A stretch of DNA of 18,586 nucleotides from Bacteroidota bacterium. GTDB lineage: Bacteria; Bacteroidota; Bacteroidia; CAILMK01. The DNA is taken from positions 10,500-29,085 of the forward strand of contig JABDEJ010000020.1 of the NCBI GenBank assembly GCA_013287095.1, given 5' to 3'. This document shows positions 6,367 through 14,251 of this stretch, piece after piece (within the stretch, counting starts at the first letter, position 1; each line of letters begins with the position of its first letter). The position numbers were made by a program, and so were the translations under genes. Under the pieces are notes generated by a model. The model was not told where the DNA came from and made no database searches. It saw only the letters and a list, made by a program, of their open reading frames with translations.

Positions 6367-6786
6367 ATGCATAAAATACTCATCATCAATGGCCCGAACC
6401 TGAATTTATTAGGTAAAAGGCAAAATGACATTTATGGCAACATGAGTTTTGAGGACTACCTGGCAACTCTCCGTGAAAAGTATGAAATTATCGATATTCA
6501 ATATTTTCAGAGCAATAAAGAAGGTGAATTGGTAGATCATATTCAGTCAGCAAACTCAGATTTTGATGGCATTATTTTGAATGCCGCTGGCTATTCGCAT
6601 ACTTCTATTGCTATTGCAGATGCAATTCAAGCCATAGATATTCCTGTTGTAGAGGTGCATATTTCTAATGTCTATGCCCGTGAAGAATACAGGCATCATT
6701 CTTACTTATCTGCCCATTGCAAGGGTGTTATAGTAGGTTTCGGATTAGCTGGGTATCAGCTTGCGGTTGAGAGTTTGATAGCATAG
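6367..6786 (+). CDS. aroQ: 3-dehydroquinate dehydratase, type II
   Basis: AroQ dehydrates 3-dehydroquinate to 3-dehydroshikimate in the shikimate pathway to aromatic amino acids. The type II enzyme is a small cytoplasmic dodecamer. At 139 residues, length is typical (about 140-150). The family motifs are all present: INGPNLNLLGKR near the N-terminus, with R18 and Y23 of the mobile catalytic lid; NAAGYSHTS (72-80), which binds substrate; EVHISN (96-101), with the catalytic H98; and REEYRHHS (105-112). The usual NPGA/NAAA region reads NAAGYSHTS, a mild variant. It starts 9 bp after the GT4 gene on the same strand; no other aro gene is nearby. Its end faces gldB across a hairpin at 6818-6848. 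Confidence 0.96.
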   Translation: MHKILIINGPNLNLLGKRQNDIYGNMSFEDYLATLREKYEIIDIQYFQSNKEGELVDHIQSANSDFDGIILNAAGYSHTSIAIADAIQAIDIPVVEVHISNVYAREEYRHHSYLSAHCKGVIVGFGLAGYQLAVESLIA

Positions 6787-6817
6787 GCTTATCTGCCTTA
6801 TAGCTACCTTATTCATA

Positions 6818-6848
6818 AAGTTGGCAACTTTTTAAAAGTTGTCAACTT
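6818..6848. terminator. Long hairpin between convergent aroQ and gldB (bidirectional terminator or repeat)
   Basis: Bases 6818-6832 pair with 6834-6848 over 15 positions, with one G-T pair in the middle. The arms read AAGTTGGCAACTTTT and AAAAGTTGTCAACTT. Each arm is itself nearly palindromic (AAGTTG/CAACTT). It lies 32 bp after aroQ and 68 bp beyond the gldB stop. There is no long T-run after it on either strand, but A/T-rich stem ends give some U-tract character. It could be a rho-independent bidirectional terminator, a dispersed palindrome, or both. Confidence 0.6.
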
Positions 6849-6887
6849 AGATAATGATATAAAATTTGAAAACTCTCTACACTGTTG

Positions 6888-6913
6888 ACTGATGACTGTC
6901 TTACTGATGACTG
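6888..6913. repeat. Short direct repeat ACTGATGACTG
   Basis: ACTGATGACTG occurs at 6888-6898 and again at 6903-6913, with related TGTTGACTG just before. It lies directly against the gldB stop codon. This is low-complexity intergenic sequence with no evident function. Confidence 0.4.
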
Positions 6914-6915
6914 AG

Positions 6916-7956
6916 TCAAGGTTTGTATTCCGACAACTTCAAAATCTTCCGGTAATCCTTATCCATAAACAATTCATCAAGGGTTACTTTTGGATTCTTT
7001 TCCATATATTGTTTTACAATCTGCCAGCCTACCCATTCACCGAGTCGGGGGGAAGATTCCTGAGGAACATTAACATCATTGGTAAATGGTCCCTCATCTA
7101 TATATCTGCCCACTTTGTCTTCATTTGTGTTATACAGAAGGTTTTCTGTAACCAGGTGCGCCCATATATCGGTCTCATTTTTGATGCACCATTTTAACTG
7201 TTTGGTAGTATATTCAATTTTTAAGGTATCAGCTAAATCCGGCTTCATCGCATCTATGTAGAAAAGCTTTTTACCCGCATAGATCATTTTACTTAATAAG
7301 GTTTGGTCTGTAAGCCGATCTTCATCATATCGGTTCATAAAAAGGGTTTTCAATCCGGATGGAAGGATATATTCTTTACGAAAGGTACGCATTTTATAAT
7401 CGGGCATTTCAATAGAATTATAGTACCTGTAGTTTTCTCCGAGGAAAAATTCCAGAGCTATAAGCAGATCTTTTCCATAAGTATAAGCCTGGTAGCCGAA
7501 AGGATTGATAATGGTATAGACCTTCGGCAAAGAATCATCAGGGTAATAATATTTAATATGACGGAAAGCATCATCAAACTGGTTTTCAAGGTCTTTGATA
7601 ACCGGTTCTGGAAATGTCTTTTCCACATCTGGATATAGCGAGTCGCGCATATAGCGATTCATCAGGTAAACCCTTTTGAAACTATCCAGGGTACTGGGCT
7701 CGCCCCATCGTCCGAAATTGTGCATCCTTGTAATAAAGAACTTTATCACATCTTTATGCGCGGTAATCATCTGCCGAATTCCCTCTTCAAAATGTTTTGG
7801 GTCAATGCTATAGAACTCTTTTTCAAGCCTTATAAATTTGACATCAACTTTGATTTTGCTGACGTCCGGGTTCCACCTGTCATTGGATTTGCATCCAAAC
7901 AGGAAAAGGACCGGTAAAACATAAACGATTACTCTTTTGTTGATAGACAGAATCAT
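6916..7956 (-). CDS. gldB: Gliding motility lipoprotein GldB
   Basis: GldB is a lipoprotein needed for gliding in Flavobacterium johnsoniae; its biochemical role is not known. The 346-residue product has a lipoprotein signal: a charged N-terminus (NKR), a hydrophobic stretch VIVYVLPVLFLFG and the lipobox LFGC with C22 as the lipidated residue, so it is anchored in a membrane facing the periplasm. Family traits seen include RLEKEFY near residues 43-49, and near the C-terminus DEGPFT (287-292) and SPRLGEWVGWQIVKQYM (302 onward). The last of these is what I recognise most clearly as GldB. The small partner gene gldC is not adjacent. Divergent, after 33 bp, is an outer-membrane barrel gene, then nadE; from memory, gldB and nadE are also neighbours in F. 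johnsoniae. GldB homologs also occur in non-gliding relatives, so motility is not proven. Confidence 0.85.
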   Translation of the reverse strand: MILSINKRVIVYVLPVLFLFGCKSNDRWNPDVSKIKVDVKFIRLEKEFYSIDPKHFEEGIRQMITAHKDVIKFFITRMHNFGRWGEPSTLDSFKRVYLMNRYMRDSLYPDVEKTFPEPVIKDLENQFDDAFRHIKYYYPDDSLPKVYTIINPFGYQAYTYGKDLLIALEFFLGENYRYYNSIEMPDYKMRTFRKEYILPSGLKTLFMNRYDEDRLTDQTLLSKMIYAGKKLFYIDAMKPDLADTLKIEYTTKQLKWCIKNETDIWAHLVTENLLYNTNEDKVGRYIDEGPFTNDVNVPQESSPRLGEWVGWQIVKQYMEKNPKVTLDELFMDKDYRKILKLSEYKP

Positions 7957-7982
7957 TAACTTGCCCCCTTTAATTTAAAACG

Positions 7983-7990
7983 CAAAAATA
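7983..7990 (-). promoter_or_regulatory. Possible -7 promoter box of gldB
   Basis: The minus strand reads TATTTTTG, a TAnnTTTG match, 27 bases before the gldB ATG, and overlaps the start codon of the divergent barrel gene. An AAAGGGGG purine run between it and the ATG could act as a ribosome binding site. No -33 element is clear. Confidence 0.3.
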
Positions 7991-8742
7991 TGAAAAAGCT
8001 TATCGCTATTGGGCTATTTATATTCTCTAATATAATAACATTCGCACAGTCGACACCGCCGCCGCCGCCTTCATCAAATCCTCCCTATTATAATGCGCCA
8101 AGAGGAAAAGCAACCAAGTTTAAAGGGGGTTTGATGGTCAGCCCATCGGTTACCTGGCTTGATGCCAATGTTGACAATTCTTCCATCAATAAAATCCGAA
8201 GCCCCAATCCCCATCTTGGCTTCTCTTATGGCCTTGTCGGGGATTTCTTTTTTAATAACAATTACGGCATTGGTACAGGAATAAGAGTGACTGGTTTTGA
8301 CGAGTCGTTTGATTACTATGCGGATGCAAACAAAGCCTATTATATTGGCAGAACGCTTCATTTACAGTATCTTGATATCCCTATTACATTGAAAATGAGA
8401 ACCAATGATGTTGGGTATATGAAATATTTCGCTCAGTTTGGGTTTATGCCTGCGATAAAACTAAGTGCCCGCGCTGATATAGATACTGTAGGTGTTACCA
8501 ATACAAATGGCCTGAATGTGGCAAGCAGCGTGAACCTGTTAATGCTTTATTCTGTAGTCGGACTTGGAGCAGAATACAATCTTGGCGGCACAACTAATCT
8601 TGTTTTCGGTATTACATGGTATAACGGTTTTACAAATATCTGGAACAAGGCAGGCAACAGAACGAGTACAGATCCTAACGTAAACAGCAACTTTAATACC
8701 CCGGCAGAAAACATTGCACTAAACTTTGGGGTATTGTTTTAA
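7990..8742 (+). CDS. Outer-membrane beta-barrel protein (PorT/OMP_b-brl type)
   Basis: The product has 250 residues with a classical signal peptide: MKK, a hydrophobic core and a cleavage site near FAQ-S (residues 18-20). A proline-rich segment STPPPPPSSNPP follows directly, then about 200 residues of alternating hydrophobic and polar strands with many G, Y, N and aromatic girdle residues. It ends in ALNFGVLF, a terminal phenylalanine typical of outer-membrane barrels. This is the pattern of the eight-strand PorT-like barrels common in Bacteroidota. I cannot say that it is PorT/SprT itself; many paralogs of unknown role share this fold. It is divergent from gldB (33 bp) and precedes nadE by 23 bp, so it is probably cotranscribed with nadE. 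The position next to gldB makes a role in the cell envelope or motility an open possibility. Confidence 0.82.
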   Translation: MKKLIAIGLFIFSNIITFAQSTPPPPPSSNPPYYNAPRGKATKFKGGLMVSPSVTWLDANVDNSSINKIRSPNPHLGFSYGLVGDFFFNNNYGIGTGIRVTGFDESFDYYADANKAYYIGRTLHLQYLDIPITLKMRTNDVGYMKYFAQFGFMPAIKLSARADIDTVGVTNTNGLNVASSVNLLMLYSVVGLGAEYNLGGTTNLVFGITWYNGFTNIWNKAGNRTSTDPNVNSNFNTPAENIALNFGVLF

Positions 8743-8765
8743 GGGCATTTAAAACACACCATTTC

Positions 8766-10403
8766 ATGAAACTTGCTATCGCCCAATTGGATTACCATGT
8801 GGGTAATTTCGAAAAGAACAGTTCAAAGATCATTGAGGCTATCCAAAAAGCCAAAGAAAATAAGGCGGATCTGATCATCTTTTCAGAGTTGTGTATCTGC
8901 GGTTATCCGGCACGGGATTTTCTTGAATTTAACGATTTTATAGCGCTATGCGAAAAATCAGTTATGCAAATTGCGGGGTATTGCGTAGGTATTGCAGCCA
9001 TTGTTGGTGCTCCGGCTATTAATACAGCCCCAAAGGGAAAAGCACTGTTTAATTCAGCTTATTTCCTGAAAGATGGAAGAATAGACAAGATAATTCATAA
9101 AACGTTATTGCCCAATTATGACATCTTTGACGAGTACCGGTATTTTGAACCGAACCGAAAATTTGAATGCATAGAATTAAACGGTAAGAAAATAGCACTC
9201 ACCATTTGCGAAGATCTTTGGAATATAGATGATGATCCCCTTTATCTTGAAAACCCAATGGATCATCTTATTAAAGAGAATCCTGATTTTGCTGTCAATA
9301 TTGCCGCGTCACCTTTTTCGTTTACCCATGATGCGCGGAGAACAAAGGTTTTGCAACTGAACGCTTCAACATATAAAATTCCATTTTTCTATGTAAACCA
9401 TACCGGTGCACAAACCGAACTGATCTTTGACGGTTGCTCCACTATTGTATTACCGGATGAGAATATGTATAAAATGGCGTCCTTCAAAGAAGAAATCCAA
9501 TATTTTGACCTTGATGAAGTAAAACAAGGAAAAGGATTCGGGCAATATGTGCCGATCGATAAATATGAACTTATATATAACGCACTCATAGAAGGAATTA
9601 AAAGCTATTTCAACAAGCTTGGATTTAAAAAAGCAGTGCTGGGTTTATCCGGAGGTATAGACTCAGCAGTGGTGCTTGCCCTTGCCGTAAAGGCGTTGGG
9701 GATAGAAAATGTACTGGCAGTCTTAATGCCATCCCCATATTCTTCAGATGGATCTAAAACCGATTCCCTGGACATGATTAAGAAGCTGGGAGTTGATCAT
9801 CAGGTTATTCCCATCATACCCGCTATGGATGCTTATGCAGGCCTACTGGCTCCATCATTTACGGGATTAAAACCTGACATCACGGAAGAAAATATCCAGG
9901 CGAGGATAAGGGGAGCTATTCTAATGGCATTATCCAACAAACTGAACCTGATAGTGCTGAACACATCCAATAAGAGTGAATTTGCTGTAGGATACAGTAC
10001 CATGTACGGCGATTCAATTGGTGCATTTTCTGTTCTGGGTGATGTTTATAAAACAGAAGTCTATAAGCTAGCTGCGTATATCAATAAAGTTCAGGAAAAT
10101 GCAATTCCTGATTCGATCATTAAAAAAGCACCATCTGCAGAACTAAGGCCTGATCAAAAAGATGCCGACAGCCTGCCGCCATACGAAAAACTTGATCCCA
10201 TATTATTCCAATATATTGAAAATCAAAAGGGACCAATGGAAATGATAGAAATGGGGTTTGACGAAGATCTTGTTTACCGCATTTGTAAAATGGTAAATCA
10301 AACAGAATACAAAAGATTTCAGGCGCCCCCGGTTTTGCGTGTTTCAGACAAAGCATTTGGATTAGGAAGGAGGCTACCCATTGTAGCGAAATATTTGGGG
10401 TAG
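8766..10403 (+). CDS. nadE: Glutamine-dependent NAD+ synthetase
   Basis: NadE makes NAD+ from deamido-NAD+ with ATP, using ammonia released from glutamine by its own N-terminal domain. The 545 residues hold two domains. The N-terminal carbon-nitrogen hydrolase (nitrilase-like) domain, about 1-260, shows the full catalytic triad: E41 in FSELCICGYP, K112 in HKTLLPNYDIFDEYRYF and C148 in LTICEDLW. The C-terminal synthetase domain has the PP-loop SGGIDS at 295-300 and NTSNKSEFAVGYSTMYGD, with GDVYKTEVYKLA following. This is the two-domain, glutamine-using type, not the short ammonia-only type. It is the middle gene of a plus-strand run: 23 bp after a barrel gene and 12 bp before a glycosyltransferase gene. 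Confidence 0.97.
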   Translation: MKLAIAQLDYHVGNFEKNSSKIIEAIQKAKENKADLIIFSELCICGYPARDFLEFNDFIALCEKSVMQIAGYCVGIAAIVGAPAINTAPKGKALFNSAYFLKDGRIDKIIHKTLLPNYDIFDEYRYFEPNRKFECIELNGKKIALTICEDLWNIDDDPLYLENPMDHLIKENPDFAVNIAASPFSFTHDARRTKVLQLNASTYKIPFFYVNHTGAQTELIFDGCSTIVLPDENMYKMASFKEEIQYFDLDEVKQGKGFGQYVPIDKYELIYNALIEGIKSYFNKLGFKKAVLGLSGGIDSAVVLALAVKALGIENVLAVLMPSPYSSDGSKTDSLDMIKKLGVDHQVIPIIPAMDAYAGLLAPSFTGLKPDITEENIQARIRGAILMALSNKLNLIVLNTSNKSEFAVGYSTMYGDSIGAFSVLGDVYKTEVYKLAAYINKVQENAIPDSIIKKAPSAELRPDQKDADSLPPYEKLDPILFQYIENQKGPMEMIEMGFDEDLVYRICKMVNQTEYKRFQAPPVLRVSDKAFGLGRRLPIVAKYLG

Positions 10404-10415
10404 GGGAGGAAATAC

Positions 10416-11321
10416 ATGAACTATTTAATCTATCAGGCTTATGGAAACAAAGGCATAATCAATGAAGCGATCTATTCTTTGTTATCATTTTATAAGGCTT
10501 TAGTTGATCCATTAAGTAATGAAATAAAGATTGTTATTTATACGGACGATATCCCATCAATTGATCATTATTTCTCTGAAAAAGATATTATTTACAGGCC
10601 CCTGACAAAGGAATTGATCCATGAATGGAAGGGGAATATTGATTTTGTACACCGCGTAAAAATCAAAATACTCCAGGATTTTTTTTTGGTTTACACGGAT
10701 GCCAATGTTTTGTATGTTGATTCCGACACAGTTTTTAAGACAGCTCCAAATGAATTGTTCAAAGCTGTTTCTGAGGGTAAATTTGTGATGCATACCATGG
10801 AGGGGATCATAAAAGACAGATCAAATCCGATTCTTAAAAAATTATTTAAATATTTGTATTTCAATGATATAATTTTATCAGATGGTACAAAATTCCAGGT
10901 TTCTACTAAAACACAAATGTGGAATGCCGGGGTAATCGGTATCAATGAATCCAATAAGGAAATCCTTGACAAAGTACTTGATTTTACTGATTCCCTATAT
11001 CCTCATTTTCCAAAGCATATTGTAGAGCAATTTGCATTCTCTTATTATTTCCAAACACAAAGCGAGATTGTTCCCGCTGAATCCTGCATTTATCATTATT
11101 GGAATTTTAAAGAGTTCCGGATCGTATTATCCGGTTTTTTTGAGCGGTTTAAAGACAAAGACACTACATTTTTAACACGGAAAATAGTTGAAATTGACCC
11201 GCAAAGGCTTATCCAGCCCAAGTTGAAATATGAGAAACTAAGCAGTTCTGGAAGGTTTTTAAAAAGGCTGTTTGGCAAACATTGGTTATCGGAATTAGCT
11301 CAACCTGAATGGGATAAGTAG
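10416..11321 (+). CDS. Putative GT8-like (GT-A fold) glycosyltransferase
   Basis: The 301-residue protein has the layout of a nucleotide-diphospho-sugar transferase. An opening strand region MNYLIYQAYGN is followed by IKIVIYTDD (37-45), VHRVKIKIL (78-86), which resembles the R-x-K substrate segment of GT8, and the metal-binding DXD motif YVDSDTVF with D102 and D104. Later MWNAGVIGIN resembles the conserved NAG loop of GT8, and CIYHYWN offers the late histidine that completes metal binding. Donor and acceptor are unknown; a role in surface or protein glycosylation is plausible. A purine-rich GGGGAGGAAA precedes the ATG, a stronger ribosome binding site than usual in this phylum. The gene follows nadE by 12 bp and ends 4 bp from the convergent O-antigen-ligase-like gene. 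No transmembrane segment is seen. Confidence 0.72.
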   Translation: MNYLIYQAYGNKGIINEAIYSLLSFYKALVDPLSNEIKIVIYTDDIPSIDHYFSEKDIIYRPLTKELIHEWKGNIDFVHRVKIKILQDFFLVYTDANVLYVDSDTVFKTAPNELFKAVSEGKFVMHTMEGIIKDRSNPILKKLFKYLYFNDIILSDGTKFQVSTKTQMWNAGVIGINESNKEILDKVLDFTDSLYPHFPKHIVEQFAFSYYFQTQSEIVPAESCIYHYWNFKEFRIVLSGFFERFKDKDTTFLTRKIVEIDPQRLIQPKLKYEKLSSSGRFLKRLFGKHWLSELAQPEWDK

Positions 11322-11325
11322 ATAT

Positions 11326-12594
11326 TTAATTAGGATTCAGGTTCATCGTTTCTTTTTTAATTCCTGAATCAATGCTGCTTAAAAGAATATAAAACAAACA
11401 AAAAAAGGTGATACCAACTTGTCTTTCAAGTAAATACTCAACCTGGAATGCAGCCAGGCAAACTACTATAAACATCAGGAAGATATAATTCCGGAACACT
11501 GCCCCGTTAAAAACCGGGAAGAACATCATAAAACATAATGCGGCAAACCCTATAATACCCATGGATACCAGGGCATATAGAAATTCGTTATGCGGTTTGA
11601 TGCGGTTTATCGTAATCAGCTCTGAATTTTCAAGGGTGTACTGTGCATCCATGGCACTTGTCACATTGGCAGGGCCAACACCGGTAAGCATATTTTTTTC
11701 AAATACTCCCCAACCAGCCTTTAAGGCTTCAAACCGCATGGATAATGAGTAATGATTGATATTATCTCCTGATTCATATTTATGCAGGTCAAGCTGCGTA
11801 TTTTCAAACCTGTTCTTTTCTGATGGAATAATTTTGGTGGCAGCATAAGCCATAACCCCAAGGCCGATAGCAATACAAAAACCCAGTACAATTTTCTTCG
11901 CCCTAAAAATTAACCACAAAATAGAAACGCCGGCTTCCGCATAAAAGCAAAACATTCCTGTTCTTGCTGAGATAGTATGTAAAAGGATAACAATGACGAT
12001 GAGTACAGCCCATGCAACTCCTTTATAAAAAGCTTTTTGAATGCCTTTGATAAAAATATACCATTGAAGAATTCCTGCTGAAAAAGCCAGTAAAACGCTG
12101 TAATAAATATGGTTAATCCCTGTCACAATAGGTATTGGTTTGGAATGGGTGATCCTCTCCTGGATCTCTTTGAAATAGACAATGTAATTAATGAAAGAAG
12201 CAATTCCTGCTATTGTTCCTGCGCACACCAATGTTGCAAATATGATATCCTTTTGACCTGGTTTTAAGGAGTTTGCGCTAGCAAGACCGAAGGGTATAAA
12301 TATCAATGGCAACTGCATGACGATCAATTGACTATACAAATGCAAATTGCCGCCATGTAAACCTGATAAAAGAATAAGCATATAATATATGGCCATTGCC
12401 AGGGCATATTTATTCAAGTACAAATTCTTAAGCCCGGTTTTAATTCCGCCATTAAAAAAAGGATGCAAGAAGATTAATGCAACGCCAACACTCTGTGGGG
12501 CAGGGGAATTTTCTGCGATAATGAACCCTGCTGAGACGAGCAATGCGCCCGCAAATGCCATGTTTGGGATGAACCATGTGATTGCATTTTTCAT
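11326..12594 (-). CDS. O-antigen ligase/polymerase-like multi-pass membrane protein (Wzy_C family)
   Basis: The 422-residue product is almost wholly hydrophobic, with roughly ten to twelve membrane segments by eye and one large soluble loop at about 250-330. That loop has the family signature: a GVGPAN segment at 305-310 and KPHNEFLYALVSMGIIG with H335 in the HNxFL motif. Both are shared by WaaL ligases and Wzy polymerases (O-antigen_ligase, Wzy_C). The enzyme would join glycans carried on undecaprenyl diphosphate, either to lipid A core or to each other, at the outer face of the inner membrane; ligase and polymerase cannot be told apart from sequence. Its ATG overlaps the last base of the upstream LysM gene stop (TGATG), which implies translational coupling. 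Two glycosyltransferases are in the window, but there is no full O-antigen cluster. Confidence 0.82.
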   Translation of the reverse strand: MKNAITWFIPNMAFAGALLVSAGFIIAENSPAPQSVGVALIFLHPFFNGGIKTGLKNLYLNKYALAMAIYYMLILLSGLHGGNLHLYSQLIVMQLPLIFIPFGLASANSLKPGQKDIIFATLVCAGTIAGIASFINYIVYFKEIQERITHSKPIPIVTGINHIYYSVLLAFSAGILQWYIFIKGIQKAFYKGVAWAVLIVIVILLHTISARTGMFCFYAEAGVSILWLIFRAKKIVLGFCIAIGLGVMAYAATKIIPSEKNRFENTQLDLHKYESGDNINHYSLSMRFEALKAGWGVFEKNMLTGVGPANVTSAMDAQYTLENSELITINRIKPHNEFLYALVSMGIIGFAALCFMMFFPVFNGAVFRNYIFLMFIVVCLAAFQVEYLLERQVGITFFCLFYILLSSIDSGIKKETMNLNPN

Positions 12595-13505
12595 CAGTGG
12601 GTAGAATCGTTTACAGAATATTCGAGTTTTACACGGAAATCCTTGTCAATGATTCCAAGTTCGTCAGCGGTGTTCTTGCTAATTTTTATGATAATGGATT
12701 TGTTATCATCGGTATCGGGCAAATCACCTACTACTTTCACATATTTTGAACGTCCATTCATTGGATTGGTCAGTTTGATAATAGTCCCTGCAGGAGCCGT
12801 TTTGTGCATGGCCAGGCTTATATCCGTTTTTATACTTCCATCATCAACCCAAGTGCCCATTCCGTTTTCTGTCACAGGTCTTTTTACAACATTGTCAGGA
12901 GCTTTATCTTCTATAATCGCCTCTACATCATGTTTTTTAGTCGACTTTACTTTATCAGCTTTTATAGGTTTCTCTTTTTCTTTAACAGGTTTCTTTTCTT
13001 TATACCCTACAATTATTTTCTCACCGGGAGATATCGTTTCCATCTCAGAGTGATTCCAGGTCTTCAACTGATCAACCGTTAAATGATGATTTTCAGCTAT
13101 TTTAATAAGGGTTTCCTTTTTACTCACGGTATGATAAATAGGGTCTTTGTCGGTAGGGATGGCTACTGTCTCAATATCGTTTTTTACAGGTTCATTTGTT
13201 TTTTGAATAGCCTTAGGTGATACTTTAGTTTCCTTGGGAATTGAATGATTTGATTTATCTGAACAGGGAACAAGAATTATCTGGCCCACAGAAAGGCTTG
13301 CTCCTAAACCCGGATTCGCCTCTTTAATTTTTGGCACAGTTGTCTTGTATCTCCTGGCAACACCATAAAGTCCTTGCCCAACATCAACCGAGTGAATGAT
13401 AAATAATTTGCCGTTTATAATCTTAACTCCGGTAGAGTCAGTATTGGCAAGGAGTTTAAAATTGCCCAGCAGAATAAACAAAATACATAAACCTGCATTT
13501 CTCAT
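12594..13505 (-). CDS. Secreted protein with two LysM domains and an RlpA-like double-psi beta-barrel
   Basis: The product has 303 residues from ATG 13505: signal peptide (about 1-20, MRNAGLCILFILLGN), LysM at 36-81 (GQGLYGVARRYKTTVPKIKEANP), a second LysM at about 123-167 (SKKETLIKIAENHHLTVDQL), a Lys-rich linker, and a C-terminal domain at about 222-300. The last carries AMHKTAPAGTIIKLTN and MNGRSKYVKVVGD (H234, N247, G251, R252). This closely follows the RlpA/DPBB pattern AxHKTxPxGTxxxVTNxxNG, but the usual NDRGPF reads VGDLPDTDDN. It probably binds peptidoglycan in the periplasm; lytic activity is uncertain. A TTG in frame at 13535 would add ten residues, but the ATG gives a cleaner signal peptide. 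It overlaps the O-antigen-ligase-like gene by one base. Confidence 0.82.
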   Translation of the reverse strand: MRNAGLCILFILLGNFKLLANTDSTGVKIINGKLFIIHSVDVGQGLYGVARRYKTTVPKIKEANPGLGASLSVGQIILVPCSDKSNHSIPKETKVSPKAIQKTNEPVKNDIETVAIPTDKDPIYHTVSKKETLIKIAENHHLTVDQLKTWNHSEMETISPGEKIIVGYKEKKPVKEKEKPIKADKVKSTKKHDVEAIIEDKAPDNVVKRPVTENGMGTWVDDGSIKTDISLAMHKTAPAGTIIKLTNPMNGRSKYVKVVGDLPDTDDNKSIIIKISKNTADELGIIDKDFRVKLEYSVNDSTH

Positions 13506-13585
13506 AAATATGGTCAAAGTCCGGAACTTGTTCAAATCATTGATTTTTTAAGGAAATTGCATACTTATTTATCAAAGTGTCTATT

Positions 13586-14248
13586 ATGAAAAATACCCTC
13601 TTCATCACAATAATCCTTATTTGTACTGCAAATATAGCTCATGCTCAGTATTTCAATGCAGGATTCCGCCTCGGTGCCAATTTTTGCCAGATTGATGGTG
13701 ATGATATGATTGGTTACAACCTTATTGGCCTGGTTGGAGGCGTATTTGTCGCTTATCATTTTAACGAAAAATGGGATGGGCAATTTGAAATGCTCTATAG
13801 TCAGAAGGGAAGCCAAAGGGTAACAACGGACAGTACGGCCAACAACATTAATGGCGATTGGGACCTATTACGGCTTGACTACATTGAAGTTCCGGTTATG
13901 GTGAATTATAATTTAAGTAAAAAAGTGAAACTAAGTGGTGGTTTGGGTGGTGGTTTGTTGGTCGGTGATTACTTTATAAGTAAAGGACCATACAATAATT
14001 ATACTCAAAAAAACGCTGACATTGTAACGAAAGGTGAGTTAAATGGAACAATTGGTGCCCAGTATTTTATCACACCCAAGCTATCTGTTTACGGACGATT
14101 CACTTATAGTCTTATCGGGATCAATAAACCAAATAACGCCGTAAATGGAGTTACAAATGCCACGCTCTATTACTTATACGATGGAGGGTTAGCCAATAAC
14201 GTAATCTCGTTCGGACTCTATTATTACATGCTTAAAGGCGGAAAGTAG
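13586..14248 (+). CDS. Outer-membrane beta-barrel protein (PorT-family type)
   Basis: The product has 220 residues from ATG 13586. MKNTLFITIILICTANIAHAQ is a standard signal peptide with AHA-Q as the likely cut. The mature part opens YFNAGFRLGANF and shows strand-turn repeats with G/Y/N-rich turns, for example EVPVMVNYNLSKKVKLSGGLGGGLL and LSVYGRFTYSLIGI, as in the OMP_b-brl family of eight-strand barrels. The segment YIEVPVMVNY is a frequent hallmark of this family. A GTG nine bases upstream would only add MSI before the signal peptide and is less likely. The function is unknown; it is unrelated in detail to the other barrel gene of this window beyond the shared fold. It is divergent from the LysM gene (80 bp) and convergent with the MoxR gene across a purine/pyrimidine hairpin. 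Confidence 0.82.
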   Translation: MKNTLFITIILICTANIAHAQYFNAGFRLGANFCQIDGDDMIGYNLIGLVGGVFVAYHFNEKWDGQFEMLYSQKGSQRVTTDSTANNINGDWDLLRLDYIEVPVMVNYNLSKKVKLSGGLGGGLLVGDYFISKGPYNNYTQKNADIVTKGELNGTIGAQYFITPKLSVYGRFTYSLIGINKPNNAVNGVTNATLYYLYDGGLANNVISFGLYYYMLKGGK

Positions 14249-14251
14249 GTA

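Noticed and set aside
12643..13082. Long plus-strand open frames opposite the LysM gene
   Set aside because: They are antisense shadows of a minus-strand gene that has clear domains and a signal peptide; the translations are compositionally odd.
13506..13535. TTG at 13535 as start of the LysM protein
   Set aside because: The ATG at 13505 gives a compact signal peptide directly; the extra ten residues add nothing recognisable.
13577..13585. GTG at 13577 as start of the second barrel protein
   Set aside because: It adds only three residues before a standard MKN signal peptide beginning at the ATG at 13586.
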